DNA of 64,000 bases from Bacillota bacterium (GTDB lineage Bacteria; Bacillota_A; Clostridia; Lachnospirales; Lachnospiraceae): the NCBI GenBank assembly GCA_023443625.1, contig JAEZTQ010000005.1, positions 124,001 to 188,000 of the forward strand, in the 5' to 3' direction. This document shows, one piece after another, positions 1-8,478 of this stretch (position 1 is the stretch's first letter; each line of letters starts with the position of its first letter). The notes under the pieces are model-generated. The model saw nothing but the letters and a program-made list of their open reading frames with translations. It ran no database searches and was not told the DNA's origin. The position numbers were made by a program, and so were the translations under genes.

Positions 1-534
1 AATTGGCTTCGGCAAATGAAATCTATTTTTTGCTTCACCCGTAATGCAAAATCCGGTATAAAGATATACTCTACCATCGTCATCAGCCAATAGACCCGGG
101 TCATATTGAAATAGATCCGCCTCTCCCTCTCCCAATATGGTTCCATCCTGATACATTACATGTCCATAATAACTATATTTGCCTGCTGGGGTGTCACTCA
201 CAGCAACACCAATCGTACCCGAAAAATCAAAAGCATAATATAGATAAAATCTCCCGTCTGCTCCTTTCACTATATCCGGAGCAAACATCCGTCTCTTCTG
301 TGGATGCTCAATTCTGGGATCACTTGATTTCGTATAAATAACTCCTTCATATTTCCAGTCTCCCAAATCATCCACCGGTGCCGACCAGCAAACATAGTCG
401 TTCAAACAAAATTCATTCCCGTTAAATCTATCATGGCTTCCATATATATATACCCTATCATTAAATACATACGGCTCACCATCTGGAACATATTCATAAC
501 TGGGTAAATACGGATTGACTGCCTGCTTACTCAA
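1..534 (-). CDS. Glycoside hydrolase family 43 enzyme, partial (C-terminus beyond the window)
   Basis: I translated this frame by hand; it runs off the left edge, leaving about 178 residues. It begins SKQAVNPYLPSYEYVPDGEP and continues with VYIYGSHD, CWSAPVDDLGDW, FAPDIV and YLYYAFD. These are blade-1 and blade-2 hallmarks of the GH43 five-bladed beta-propeller (arabinofuranosidase/xylosidase type), with the Asp in VPDGEP as likely catalytic base. The start is a TTG 10 bases after GGAGG (545-549); the ATG between them hits a stop after four codons. There is no signal peptide, so the enzyme should be cytoplasmic and act on imported oligosaccharides. It lies about 150 bases downstream of the ABC importer ATPase, probably in the same operon. 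The exact substrate is unknown. Confidence 0.85.
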   Translation of the reverse strand, partial: MSKQAVNPYLPSYEYVPDGEPYVFNDRVYIYGSHDRFNGNEFCLNDYVCWSAPVDDLGDWKYEGVIYTKSSDPRIEHPQKRRMFAPDIVKGADGRFYLYYAFDFSGTIGVAVSDTPAGKYSYYGHVMYQDGTILGEGEADLFQYDPGLLADDDGRVYLYTGFCITGEAKNRFHLPKPI

Positions 535-617
535 ATGACATTTTCCTCCATTCAAAAGCTCCTTGTCCCATTTATCAGTACAATAGAACAGGGAGCTCAC
601 TTAATATTTCTAATAGC

Positions 618-666
618 ACTTACATTACTTACTATTTCATGCTATTACTTACATTACTTACTATTT
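618..666. repeat. 20-bp direct repeat pair
   Basis: The sequence acttacattacttactattt occurs at 618-637 and identically at 647-666, in the gap between the ABC ATPase stop and the GH43 start. It could affect message stability or read-through, or be simple slippage. No function is evident. Confidence 0.9.
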
Positions 667-681
667 GTTTCACTGACAACA

Positions 682-2196
682 TTATCGTTCTTTAATAGCT
701 GCTTTCATTACATTCGTCTGAGTTATCTCATCGTTGGAGAATTCTCCTGTGATCTCTCCTTCATTAAGGACAATCACTCTATCACTCATGGATATTAGTT
801 CTGGCATATCAGATGAAACCATAATAATTGATACTCCCGCTTCAACCAACTCATCCATAATTTTATAAAATTCAGCCTTGGCACCTACATCGATTCCTTT
901 TGTAGGTTCATCTATAAACAAAATCTTAGGATTTTTCATTAACCACTTACCCAGAACCACCTTTTGTTGATTCCCTCCTGAAAGGTTTACAACCATGGTT
1001 TCCATTGATGGTGCCTTCACCCGCATCCGTTTAAAAATAGATTTTGTTTCTACTTCTTCTACCTTCCTATCAATAAAGAGTTTCTTGGGTAATTGGGGCA
1101 AACAAACCAGACTCAAATTCTCCTTAATGGACATAGTCTGAACAAAACCAGTCAACTTCCTTTCTTCTGTTACATATCCAATTCCAGCTTTAATTGCATC
1201 TTCAGGACTATTGACTGTGACCTTTGTACCATTTATTCTAATTTCTTTTTTTACACCTTTCGTTATTTGCCCAAAAATAGCTCCCAGTGTCTCACTTCGA
1301 CCTGCTCCAACCAGACCCCCCAATCCCAAAACCTCACCCTTGCGGAGTTGGAAACTAATACCATTTACAATATTGCGGTGTTCAATTGTAGGATGGGGCA
1401 CCAACAAATTATTAACCTCTAAAACAGGCTCTCCTATTGCATGTTTCGTTTTTGCATACATATTCTCTACTTTACGTCCAATCATTCCTTCAACAAGTGT
1501 GTCATGATTAAAATCTTCAATATTACCCGTAGTAATAACACAACCGTCCCGAATAATTGTTACTCTGTTACAAATACGAAATACTTCTTCCAGTTTATGA
1601 GAAATGTAAATGCAGGAAACACCTTCGTTTCTAAGCTTCTCTAGATAATTCATTAAAATATTTACTTCCGAATCTGTTAAAGCAGTGGTAGGTTCATCCA
1701 ATACCATAATCTTAGGTTTTGCAACCATAGCTCTCACAATAGACATTAATTGTAATTGTCCGCTATTAAGATGCCTTGCTAAAGTTTGTGGAGATACTGG
1801 AAGCTGCAATTGCTCCAATAGGTCTTTTGTTTCACTGTAAAGTTTTTTATAATCTATAAAACATTTACCCGGAAGGTTACCGACATAGATATTCTCTGCA
1901 ACACTTGCATCATAGATAGCATTTACTTCTTGATAAACCATCTCAATACCATTTTTCTTTGCATCTGCTACAGACATAAATATCTGTTCTTTACCATCGA
2001 TCCAGATCTCGCCATCGTATTCTTTTTTTGCGTAACTGCCGCTAAGTACTTTCATCAGCGTTGATTTTCCAGCACCGTTCTCTCCAACAATGCCTAGTAT
2101 CTCGCCTTTTTTTACATTAATTGAAACATCATTCAGTGCAAGAACACCAGGAAACTTTTTAGTAACATGTTTCATTTCCAAAATTGTATCGCCCAT
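682..2196 (-). CDS. Sugar ABC importer, duplicated ATP-binding subunit (MglA/RbsA/XylG type)
   Basis: 504 residues with two fused ABC domains, the usual length for ribose/galactose/xylose-type importers (CUT2 class). Domain 1 has Walker A GENGAGKST at about residue 38 and Walker B IMVLDEPT, but a degenerate signature (NSGQLQ). Domain 2 has a canonical signature (LSGGNQQK) and Walker B ILFIDEPT but a poor Walker A. That asymmetry is normal in this family. The start at 2196 follows AGGAGGAAAT. It is the third gene of the binding protein-permease-ATPase operon, 16 bases after the permease, and precedes the GH43 gene. It should power sugar uptake at the cytoplasmic face. The sugar is unknown; a pentose would fit the GH43 neighbour. 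Confidence 0.93.
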   Translation of the reverse strand: MGDTILEMKHVTKKFPGVLALNDVSINVKKGEILGIVGENGAGKSTLMKVLSGSYAKKEYDGEIWIDGKEQIFMSVADAKKNGIEMVYQEVNAIYDASVAENIYVGNLPGKCFIDYKKLYSETKDLLEQLQLPVSPQTLARHLNSGQLQLMSIVRAMVAKPKIMVLDEPTTALTDSEVNILMNYLEKLRNEGVSCIYISHKLEEVFRICNRVTIIRDGCVITTGNIEDFNHDTLVEGMIGRKVENMYAKTKHAIGEPVLEVNNLLVPHPTIEHRNIVNGISFQLRKGEVLGLGGLVGAGRSETLGAIFGQITKGVKKEIRINGTKVTVNSPEDAIKAGIGYVTEERKLTGFVQTMSIKENLSLVCLPQLPKKLFIDRKVEEVETKSIFKRMRVKAPSMETMVVNLSGGNQQKVVLGKWLMKNPKILFIDEPTKGIDVGAKAEFYKIMDELVEAGVSIIMVSSDMPELISMSDRVIVLNEGEITGEFSNDEITQTNVMKAAIKER

Positions 2197-2212
2197 TTAT
2201 TTCCTCCTATAT

Positions 2213-3175
2213 CTACGGCGTTCTGCGTCTCTTAATAATGTCGATAAATAAGGCAGCAACCAAAATCAAACCGTAAACTACATTCTGCCAGGTAGTCGGT
2301 ACACCCATGACTAATAGTGCATTTGTAATAGTGGCAAACAATATACACCCTAGCAACGAACCTATTACCGTACCAGAACCACCTCTCAGACTGGTTCCTC
2401 CTATAATACACGAAGCTAGAATTGTTAGTTCTGTCCCACTTCCTGCTGTCAGCTGAGCACTAGCAAAACGTGAACAGTACAGACAACCTGCCAACGCTGC
2501 AAATACTCCCACCAATATAAACAGCTCTCCATGTCTCTTTTTTACATTAATACCTGCCAGATGAGCAGTCTCTGGATTTCCACCAACAGCCAGAGTAGAA
2601 CGACCGTATTTCATACGTGTCAATACAATCTGTCCAATTATACCAACCACTAGAGCATATAAAATAGTAATCCATATGGAGCCAAAAAGCCTTGTCTTTG
2701 CCAATGACTGAAAAGCACCTGATATACCGCTAACAGGATTATTATTTGTTATTACTGATGCAACTCCTTTAACAACATAAGAGGTTGCCATTGTTGCAAT
2801 AAAGCCAGGCATAGAAAACTTTTCAACAAGAATACTATTGATAAGTCCTACAGTTCCACCTACAGTTACCGCCAGAAGGATGGATAAAACAAGTGGTACA
2901 CCATTCGTTTCAGCTAATGCTGCAACCAGACCACCAAGGGTAGTGGTAGCTGCGATAGAAAGATCCATCCTTCCCGAAGCAAGTAAAAAAGTTAAAGGCA
3001 CTGCAATCATTGCCGTGAAACTTGAAGTTCTTAAAATATCATACATATTAGATAAACTTAGAAATGCTGGATTTACAATAATCGCTGCCAAAAATAATAT
3101 AAAAAGCGGTAGGATAACACTGATTTCCTTAATATCCAGTAATGATTTCAACTTAAACAAGCTCTTTTTTTCCAT
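2213..3175 (-). CDS. Sugar ABC importer permease (RbsC/MglC type)
   Basis: 320 residues, almost entirely hydrophobic, with eight to ten predicted membrane segments. It carries family features of CUT2 permeases: a polar N-terminus, the GGTVGLINSILV segment, the GRSTLAVGGNPETAHLAGI loop that contacts the ATPase, and the IIGGTSLRGGSGTVIGSLLG region near the C-terminus. It is the only permease of this operon, so the channel is probably a homodimer. The start at 3175 follows AGGAGGTTAAA. A stem-loop separates it from the upstream binding-protein gene and touches its ribosome site, which would lower permease output relative to the binding protein. Confidence 0.93.
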   Translation of the reverse strand: MEKKSLFKLKSLLDIKEISVILPLFILFLAAIIVNPAFLSLSNMYDILRTSSFTAMIAVPLTFLLASGRMDLSIAATTTLGGLVAALAETNGVPLVLSILLAVTVGGTVGLINSILVEKFSMPGFIATMATSYVVKGVASVITNNNPVSGISGAFQSLAKTRLFGSIWITILYALVVGIIGQIVLTRMKYGRSTLAVGGNPETAHLAGINVKKRHGELFILVGVFAALAGCLYCSRFASAQLTAGSGTELTILASCIIGGTSLRGGSGTVIGSLLGCILFATITNALLVMGVPTTWQNVVYGLILVAALFIDIIKRRRTP

Positions 3176-3185
3176 TTTAACCTCC

Positions 3186-3207
3186 TACCTGTAACTTATT
3201 ACAGGTA
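3186..3207 (-). promoter_or_regulatory. Stem-loop between binding-protein and permease genes
   Basis: A perfect 9-bp inverted repeat (TACCTGTAA, 4-base loop, TTACAGGTA) starts four bases after the binding-protein stop and abuts the permease AGGAGG (3181-3186). Such hairpins often protect upstream binding-protein mRNA and reduce downstream translation; that role is inferred. Confidence 0.6.
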
Positions 3208-3210
3208 TAA

Positions 3211-4257
3211 TTAATTCAAATCAATATCATTTTCTTTACAGTATTGTTCAACATCTTCTTTTAAAACCCAGATTTTTCTTGCTGGATTACTATATTCGTA
3301 TTCTTCCCCATTTAAAATTTTCTGTGCAACATTGCAAAAATCCTCACCAATTCCAACTGAATCAACCGATGATGTTGCCATCAGATCACCATCCAATACT
3401 CTGTTGAAGGCATCTGCCGTCAACTCAAGACCTGTCGCAATAAACTTACCCTGAAGTCCATTTTCTGCTACAAACTGTGATGCTCCAAGTGCTCCATAAA
3501 GATCTGCACAGGCAACCGCATTCAGATTCGGATTTGCCAAATAGAATGCACTAAGCTTATCCTGAGCAGTAGCTGCATTACTGTCCGTTGAGGCAACATC
3601 AATTTCATTGATACTTCCTGTAAAGTTCTCTTTAATTGCATCAGCAACGCCTTGTCTATTCTTAAGCTGAGACGGATTATCCGTTGTTGACATCAAGGTA
3701 ACATAATTAATAGCTTCATAGCCTAATTCGTTTGCAAACTTTGCTATTTGTACCCCCTGGGAATGTCCACTAGCATAGGAGTCAATCCCTACAAATGCAC
3801 TACAATATTCTTCACCGATATCTGTCATAGAGATCAAAGCAACTCCCTGCTCTTTTGCTCTTTTTATAATATCTCCATACATGTTTAAATCATTAATTTC
3901 CATGCATATAGCATCATATCCCTGTGTTAGTGCATTTTCAGCCAACTGAACCATTTCAGAATCATTACCTGCATTTTGAGGAGTCCAATAGGATCCTTCT
4001 AATCCTAATAACGCACAACCTTGAATAAATCCTCTTTCAATATTGCCCCAGTAAGATCCACCACTCTGCACTCCAATAGCCACAATTTTAAATTTTTTAT
4101 CAGTCTTATCTGTTGTATTCCCTTCCACTGTATCAGTTTCCGATTTATCAGTTTCCGATTTATTAGATTCAGTTTTATTTGTATTACCACATGCCACTAG
4201 GGAAAAACTCATTAATAACGCAACAAACAGTATCATTATTCTAATTTTTTTCTTCAT
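3211..4257 (-). CDS. Sugar ABC importer substrate-binding lipoprotein
   Basis: 348 residues. The N-terminus has a charged stretch (MKKKIR), a hydrophobic core and a lipobox ending VACGN, so it should be a membrane-anchored lipoprotein. A Thr/Asp/Ser/Lys-rich linker (about residues 27-55, with repeated SETDKSETD) leads to a type I periplasmic-binding fold of the ribose-binding class; IVAIGVQSGGSYWGNIERGF and AICMEINDL are typical of that first lobe. It is the first gene of the operon, with its own promoter and cre box about 65-155 bases upstream, and diverges from the LacI regulator. It probably binds a mono- or disaccharide outside the cell. Ligand specificity cannot be read from the sequence. 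Confidence 0.9.
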   Translation of the reverse strand: MKKKIRIMILFVALLMSFSLVACGNTNKTESNKSETDKSETDTVEGNTTDKTDKKFKIVAIGVQSGGSYWGNIERGFIQGCALLGLEGSYWTPQNAGNDSEMVQLAENALTQGYDAICMEINDLNMYGDIIKRAKEQGVALISMTDIGEEYCSAFVGIDSYASGHSQGVQIAKFANELGYEAINYVTLMSTTDNPSQLKNRQGVADAIKENFTGSINEIDVASTDSNAATAQDKLSAFYLANPNLNAVACADLYGALGASQFVAENGLQGKFIATGLELTADAFNRVLDGDLMATSSVDSVGIGEDFCNVAQKILNGEEYEYSNPARKIWVLKEDVEQYCKENDIDLN

Positions 4258-4321
4258 AATAACAATCCTCCTTAGTCATCTCACATCTTAAGCTTTGTTT
4301 TTGATGGTATGTAATTTTAAA

Positions 4322-4335
4322 TGATTACGTTTACA
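4322..4335 (-). promoter_or_regulatory. cre box (CcpA catabolite-repression site)
   Basis: On the minus strand TGTAAACGTAATCA fits the Firmicute cre pattern TGNAARCGNWWWCA at every position. It lies downstream of the predicted transcription start of the sugar operon, where CcpA would block elongation. This suggests repression by preferred sugars. Confidence 0.65.
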
Positions 4336-4352
4336 AATATACACTGGCGCCT

Positions 4353-4365
4353 GTGCATTTCGTGC
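4353..4365. promoter_or_regulatory. Candidate LacI-type operator, sugar-operon side
   Basis: GTGCA is followed by TTCGTGC about 11-24 bases past the predicted start of the minus-strand transcript. Both words recur beside the regulator's own promoter (4502-4516), so they may be binding sites for the divergent LacI protein. The arrangement differs between sites, so confidence is limited. Confidence 0.35.
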
Positions 4366-4382
4366 TCGTTCCCATATGATGA

Positions 4383-4411
4383 ATAATACCAAACATTATT
4401 GTATATGTCAA
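4383..4411 (-). promoter_or_regulatory. Sigma-A promoter of the sugar ABC/GH43 operon
   Basis: Minus-strand TTGACA (4411-4406), a 17-base spacer and TATTAT (4388-4383). The spacing is ideal and only the -10 departs from consensus. The transcript would carry the cre box and candidate operator in a leader of about 120 bases. Confidence 0.75.
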
Positions 4412-4501
4412 TATATTTTGTTAAATATGCAAGCAAAAATATGATAAATTGCTATATTTTTATACATCAATTATAAAGATTTACAAAATGTTTATCACTT
4501 C

Positions 4502-4516
4502 TTCGTGCCCGTGCAC
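4502..4516. promoter_or_regulatory. Candidate LacI-type operator, regulator side
   Basis: TTCGTGC and GTGCAC lie two bases apart, ending 15 bases before the -35 of the regulator promoter. They share words with the site at 4353-4365. Possible autoregulatory site; inferred only. Confidence 0.35.
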
Positions 4517-4531
4517 ATATTATTCCTTTTA

Positions 4532-4560
4532 TTGACTACTGCTTTTATATATAGTATAAT
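4532..4560 (+). promoter_or_regulatory. Sigma-A promoter of the LacI-family regulator
   Basis: TTGACT (4532-4537), 17 bases, TATAAT (4555-4560). This is near consensus, with a leader of about 28 bases before the ATG at 4595. Confidence 0.85.
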
Positions 4561-4594
4561 AGCAACTATCAATACATCATAGGAGTTAATACAC

Positions 4595-5620
4595 ATGGTC
4601 ACAATAAAGCAAATAGCTGAGATTACAAACGTCTCTCGCGGCACGATAGATCGTGTGCTTAATAACCGCGGAGGAGTCAGCCCAGAAACTGAAAAGAAAG
4701 TAAGATCTGCCATAGAGGCTCTTAATTATCTTCCCAATAAAGCAGGGAAAAATCTTGCAGTCAGAAAACGTAAACTTAAATTTGGATTTATTTTATTTTC
4801 ACCAAGTAGTTATAATCCATTTTTTAAAATTGTTGAAGATGGCATCAAAGAGAAAGCTATGGAATTACAGGAATTTGGTGTGTCCGTTGATATACGATAT
4901 GCTCCCTTCAACGCACATGACCAACAACTAGAGTTACTTGATTATTTTGCCAAGAATGAATTTAACGGAATTGCGATTACCGCACTTAATGTTCCCGAAA
5001 TCGCAAAGAAAATAAACGAGGTCTCAGAATTGGGAATACCAGTAGTTACTGTGAATACCGATATTCCTAATTCTGCTAGACTCGCTTATGTAGGAAGTAA
5101 TTATTATAAATGCGGGGAGGTTGCTGCTAATGTCATGGGACTGATAACAAACGGTAGTTCAAAAGTTGGTATTATCAGTGGTTCCTATAATATTATGTGT
5201 ATAACTGAAAGAAGTGCCGGTTTTGCTGATTACTTATCCCATAACTATCCCGATATTGAGATTATTGATATTGCATACAACAATCAATATGATGAAATTG
5301 AAAACTACTTAATTACTAAAAAAATGTTGGAAGCACATCCTGAAATCAGCGGGCTATTTCTGGCTTCTGCAGGTGTTAGCGGTGCTTGTAGAGCAGTTAA
5401 AGAATTCGACAGAAACATAAAGGTAATTGCATATGACTTAGTACCATCTTCCAAGCAGCTTCTAGAACAAAATATTGTGTCTGCAATCATTGACCAAGAA
5501 CCTATGTATCAGGGAAAGATGCCTTTAGAAATTCTTTTCGAAGCCGCAACAGTTGGTACAACATCCATCAACAAGTTCTACTATACTGATGCCATAATTA
5601 AGGTACAAGCAAATCTGTAG
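4595..5620 (+). CDS. LacI-family transcriptional regulator with sugar-binding domain
   Basis: 341 residues. The N-terminal helix-turn-helix (VTIKQIAEITNVSRGTIDRV, residues 2-21) and hinge helix (about 45-58) are LacI-like. The effector domain from residue 62 resembles the periplasmic sugar-binding proteins of CUT2 importers, including the FNGIAITALN and NTDIPNSARLAYVGSN segments that line the ligand pocket. AGGAG lies eight bases before the ATG. It is divergent from the sugar ABC/GH43 operon, with two promoters and candidate operators between them. The likely role is to repress that operon until the sugar appears inside the cell. It is the only confident plus-strand gene in the window. Confidence 0.92.
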   Translation: MVTIKQIAEITNVSRGTIDRVLNNRGGVSPETEKKVRSAIEALNYLPNKAGKNLAVRKRKLKFGFILFSPSSYNPFFKIVEDGIKEKAMELQEFGVSVDIRYAPFNAHDQQLELLDYFAKNEFNGIAITALNVPEIAKKINEVSELGIPVVTVNTDIPNSARLAYVGSNYYKCGEVAANVMGLITNGSSKVGIISGSYNIMCITERSAGFADYLSHNYPDIEIIDIAYNNQYDEIENYLITKKMLEAHPEISGLFLASAGVSGACRAVKEFDRNIKVIAYDLVPSSKQLLEQNIVSAIIDQEPMYQGKMPLEILFEAATVGTTSINKFYYTDAIIKVQANL

Positions 5621-5740
5621 AAATCATTGCTTTGAGCTTTTTTTGCCTATGAGCTATCATTAATTGATTATTCCACCTCTCACACCGTATATACATACCC
5701 TTTGGTATCAGCAGTTCTTTAGCTTTCAAAGTTATAAGAT

Positions 5741-5778
5741 AATAGTCAGACATGGTAGTATATCCCAGTCTGACTATT
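5741..5778. terminator. Stem-loop between convergent genes (possible terminator)
   Basis: A perfect 11-bp inverted repeat (AATAGTCAGAC ... GTCTGACTATT) with a 16-base loop lies between the convergent LacI and nucleoside-hydrolase-like genes. No clear T run follows on either strand, so termination is plausible from position only. Confidence 0.4.
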
Positions 5779-5847
5779 GTATTATTTGTAAGCCTGCTAT
5801 TTAGTATTTTCACTGCTCTCCAATAACTTATGTAATTACTTTGCTAT

Positions 5848-6792
5848 TTACCCGAAATGGTATTTGATTTTAGCAAACATGTCTTCCAGAATGACCCTGC
5901 TGTCAATACTATGATATACCCGTATCCTTCGATTATCACTTACATATTTCCCATAGCTGCCATCGGGATTAATACGTTGTGCCTTCCTGTACTCCATATT
6001 TTTCATCTGTGATGTAATTAATATACCAACCGCAGGACTATCTCCCAAGGACCACCCTTCTCCAGAACGAATAATCATAGTTTTAGCCCCTTTACTAGCC
6101 TCCCTTGCTATATCATCAAAGTTCATAGCACATTCCACTTCATTTACTCGCATTAGGTTGTCTACTAGATAATTCCCTATAGCACCACAGGGTTTTACCT
6201 TATCGAATAGTTCATGGAATGACACTTCCATCATTGTATAAGCACTAAAGGGAATTTGCCACAACTCTATATTAGAGCTTAATATCACATTAATTGCACA
6301 AAGATCATTTCCTGCATTAAAATCCATCCTGGCTCCAGTATATGAACCTCCTCCTACCCAAATAGCAGTCAATTTTGATGTTATCTCTGGATTAATCAGA
6401 TATGCAGATGCCAGATTCGTTATTGCGCCCATATTCAGAACAAACAAAGGTCTATCATCTTCCTTTAAAGCTTCTTCTACAATAAATTTGGCTCCTTCTG
6501 AATTACCAGCTGTCTTTTCATCCAATAGAGCAGTTTTCTCCCCTCTATATACGGGAATATGGCTCATATCCATCAGCTCAAGTATTTTTTTTATTTCCAT
6601 ATAACTTCTTTCCATACTGTCTGTATAATTACGTGTTCCGAATTGCTCAGCAACTATTCCAACTACATCAAACTTAGGCGTAAGGAGTGCATGAACAATA
6701 GCAAAATGATCATCAGCCTCAGCATAAGCATCCGTATCAATAATTACTCTGATTTGTTTGTTGTAAGGTACCTTGTAAAGTTGATTCTTCAT
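5848..6792 (-). CDS. Nucleoside hydrolase-like protein (IUNH fold, divergent subgroup)
   Basis: 314 residues from the chosen ATG at 6792, which has GGAGG eight bases upstream (6801-6805). Reading from an upstream TTG would put that site inside the gene. Near the N-terminus the metal motif reads IIDTDAYAEADDHFA: aspartates are present, but the usual DTDPGxDD spacing is expanded. Later family segments include FVLNMGAITNLASA and VGGGSYTGARMDFNAGNDLCAI. Classical members hydrolyse the N-glycosidic bond of ribonucleosides with Ca2+. The altered motif and sugar-operon setting suggest a different glycoside substrate, which is inference. It is probably a single-gene transcript convergent with the LacI gene. 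Confidence 0.8.
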   Translation of the reverse strand: MKNQLYKVPYNKQIRVIIDTDAYAEADDHFAIVHALLTPKFDVVGIVAEQFGTRNYTDSMERSYMEIKKILELMDMSHIPVYRGEKTALLDEKTAGNSEGAKFIVEEALKEDDRPLFVLNMGAITNLASAYLINPEITSKLTAIWVGGGSYTGARMDFNAGNDLCAINVILSSNIELWQIPFSAYTMMEVSFHELFDKVKPCGAIGNYLVDNLMRVNEVECAMNFDDIAREASKGAKTMIIRSGEGWSLGDSPAVGILITSQMKNMEYRKAQRINPDGSYGKYVSDNRRIRVYHSIDSRVILEDMFAKIKYHFG

Positions 6793-6999
6793 ATAATAAT
6801 CCTCCAAAATTTATTTTGTCTATATCTAAACAGTACTGAGCCATATCACTATGAAATAAATTTTATTACAATCTATGTACTCAAATCATTTCAAAGTATA
6901 CTCTACAAATACTCAGGGAACTTAAGCATTTTCATCTACCTTCATCATTATTCAATGATTAAATTTATAATGCCCATGGAAGTGATCTGTTACGATTTT

Positions 7000-7028
7000 A
7001 TCATAATTTCATGTAATAGCATACTCAA
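7000..7028 (-). promoter_or_regulatory. Candidate promoter of the nucleoside hydrolase-like gene
   Basis: Minus-strand TTGAGT (7028-7023), 17-base spacer, TATGAT (7005-7000). It gives a leader of about 200 bases in an otherwise gene-free stretch (6808-7273), in which I see nothing else but the hairpin at 7105-7145. The region is AT-rich, so other promoters are possible. Confidence 0.5.
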
Positions 7029-7104
7029 TTCAGAAGAAAAATGAAAAATTGCGAAATAGTAACAACAATTGGAAATCAATTAGCACAAACTTATAAAAGC
7101 ATGA

Positions 7105-7145
7105 TAGCCTCTTATACACTCATTTCATATGTGTATAAGAGGCTA
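7105..7145 (-). terminator. Long perfect hairpin downstream of the LsrB/RhaS-type operon
   Basis: A perfect 15-bp inverted repeat (TAGCCTCTTATACAC ... GTGTATAAGAGGCTA) with an 11-base loop lies about 130 bases after the binding-protein stop. The T run after it on the minus strand is weak (TCATGCTTTTAT). It probably ends the importer transcript or protects its 3' end. Confidence 0.55.
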
Positions 7146-7273
7146 GTTACGTTAATTATTCATAAATTTATAGTTATATAGTGATCTCATTGTATTTATA
7201 TGCCATTGGGCATGTTGGCGCAAGTACCTTTTTCCATATTATACTATTTAATAAAGGTTTTCCTAGTCATTAA

Positions 7274-8446
7274 TTACAGTTTTTGTTTCCAATCTTTCAT
7301 GTTTCCTTTGTAGAAGACATATGGTGTTCCTGCTAATACTGCAGTACCGCCATCACCATTGTCATAAGCTTCAAATACAGTCTCTGGATACTCACGGAAG
7401 GAAGCCATGGTAAAGCTTGATCCAACTGAGCCATCAAAACTACCATCGATGGTTGCTAAGGTGGAGGCTGCAGAAACAGCACCAAGGTGAATAACATCCC
7501 AAAGCATCATGTAAGGGCAAACAGATGCAAATGCATCATCTGAAGCTTCTGCTGGCATGAAGGATTGCATCTCAGAAGGTAATCCTAAACCAGTTAATCT
7601 AATCTTGCTATTAGAAGTCTTAAGGGTCTGTCCCGCTGCTGCAATACCTACTGTTGTAGGGGAAATAATACAGTCAACTTTGTTCTCTGCAACGAATGCC
7701 TGTGCTTGGGTAGTAGATTCTGTTAAGTCATCATTTCCGTATTTTTTATCGATTTCAGTATTTACTTTACCAGCATAAACGCTGTCCTGTAATTCTACTT
7801 CCATTGCTGCAATCCAGCTATTTTGTACTGGAGTATCGATGGATGCGGAAAGAACACCCAAATTAATCATATCACCAGAATAATTTGCCAAAGCATCAGT
7901 AACTGCCTTCTTCATATCGCCATCTTCTGGATAATCAATGCCAAGGGTAATTAACACCGCGCCCTGAACTAAATAAGCACCAATGTCCTTAGTTTCTGCT
8001 TGATTTACATGGGTAGTGCGATATTCTGCACTTGCTGCAGAGTCAATGGAAGTGATAGCGATACCTGCTTCTTTTGCTTTCTTAAATACTTCATTATAAC
8101 CCGCATCACCATTCGTAGAGATAGTAATAGAAGCTACTTTTTGTGTGATAAGCTCATCCAATAACTGAACCTGTGCTGCTACAGTTGTTTCAGCAGGACT
8201 CTTATAAACTGCTCTCTCACCTTTTGCAGTCATATACTCATTAAAGCCTTCAAACATTAAATCACCAAAGGTATTACCCGTTGATTTGAACATAAAGACA
8301 TGTGCCCCTTCTAAGGAATCATTTTTCTTTGTGTCTGTAACAGAGCCCCCATCCTTTGATGTCGATTGTGTTGTGGAGCAGCCTACCATTACACCTGCCA
8401 TCATAACAATTGATAGGCCAAGAGCTAATAATTTTTTTAGTTTCAT
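7274..8446 (-). CDS. LsrB/RhaS-type ABC substrate-binding lipoprotein
   Basis: 390 residues with a lipoprotein signal (MKLKKLLALG ... VMVGCS) and a Ser/Thr-rich linker. Family landmarks are FKSTGNTFGDLMFEGF, ISTNGDAG, THVNQAE, VQNSWIAAMEVEL and GLGLPSEMQSF followed by the MLWDVIHLG segment. This set typifies the rhamnose/AI-2 binding proteins (RhaS, LsrB) rather than RbsB. It is the last gene of the importer operon, set off from the permease by a 93-base gap with a hairpin. It should capture the ligand outside the cell. No rhamnose or AI-2 catabolic gene is in the window, so the ligand stays open. Confidence 0.88.
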   Translation of the reverse strand: MKLKKLLALGLSIVMMAGVMVGCSTTQSTSKDGGSVTDTKKNDSLEGAHVFMFKSTGNTFGDLMFEGFNEYMTAKGERAVYKSPAETTVAAQVQLLDELITQKVASITISTNGDAGYNEVFKKAKEAGIAITSIDSAASAEYRTTHVNQAETKDIGAYLVQGAVLITLGIDYPEDGDMKKAVTDALANYSGDMINLGVLSASIDTPVQNSWIAAMEVELQDSVYAGKVNTEIDKKYGNDDLTESTTQAQAFVAENKVDCIISPTTVGIAAAGQTLKTSNSKIRLTGLGLPSEMQSFMPAEASDDAFASVCPYMMLWDVIHLGAVSAASTLATIDGSFDGSVGSSFTMASFREYPETVFEAYDNGDGGTAVLAGTPYVFYKGNMKDWKQKL

Positions 8447-8478
8447 TGCTTACATCCTCCCATATTATTATTTTCATA

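Noticed and set aside
5598..5813. Open frame of 71 codons on the minus strand between the LacI and nucleoside-hydrolase-like genes
   Set aside because: It overlaps the end of the LacI gene, lacks a clear ribosome site and contains the 11-bp hairpin; no family features.
6559..7044. 161-codon plus-strand frame antisense to the nucleoside-hydrolase-like gene
   Set aside because: Low-complexity hydrophobic product, mostly a shadow of the real gene and its leader; no ribosome site.
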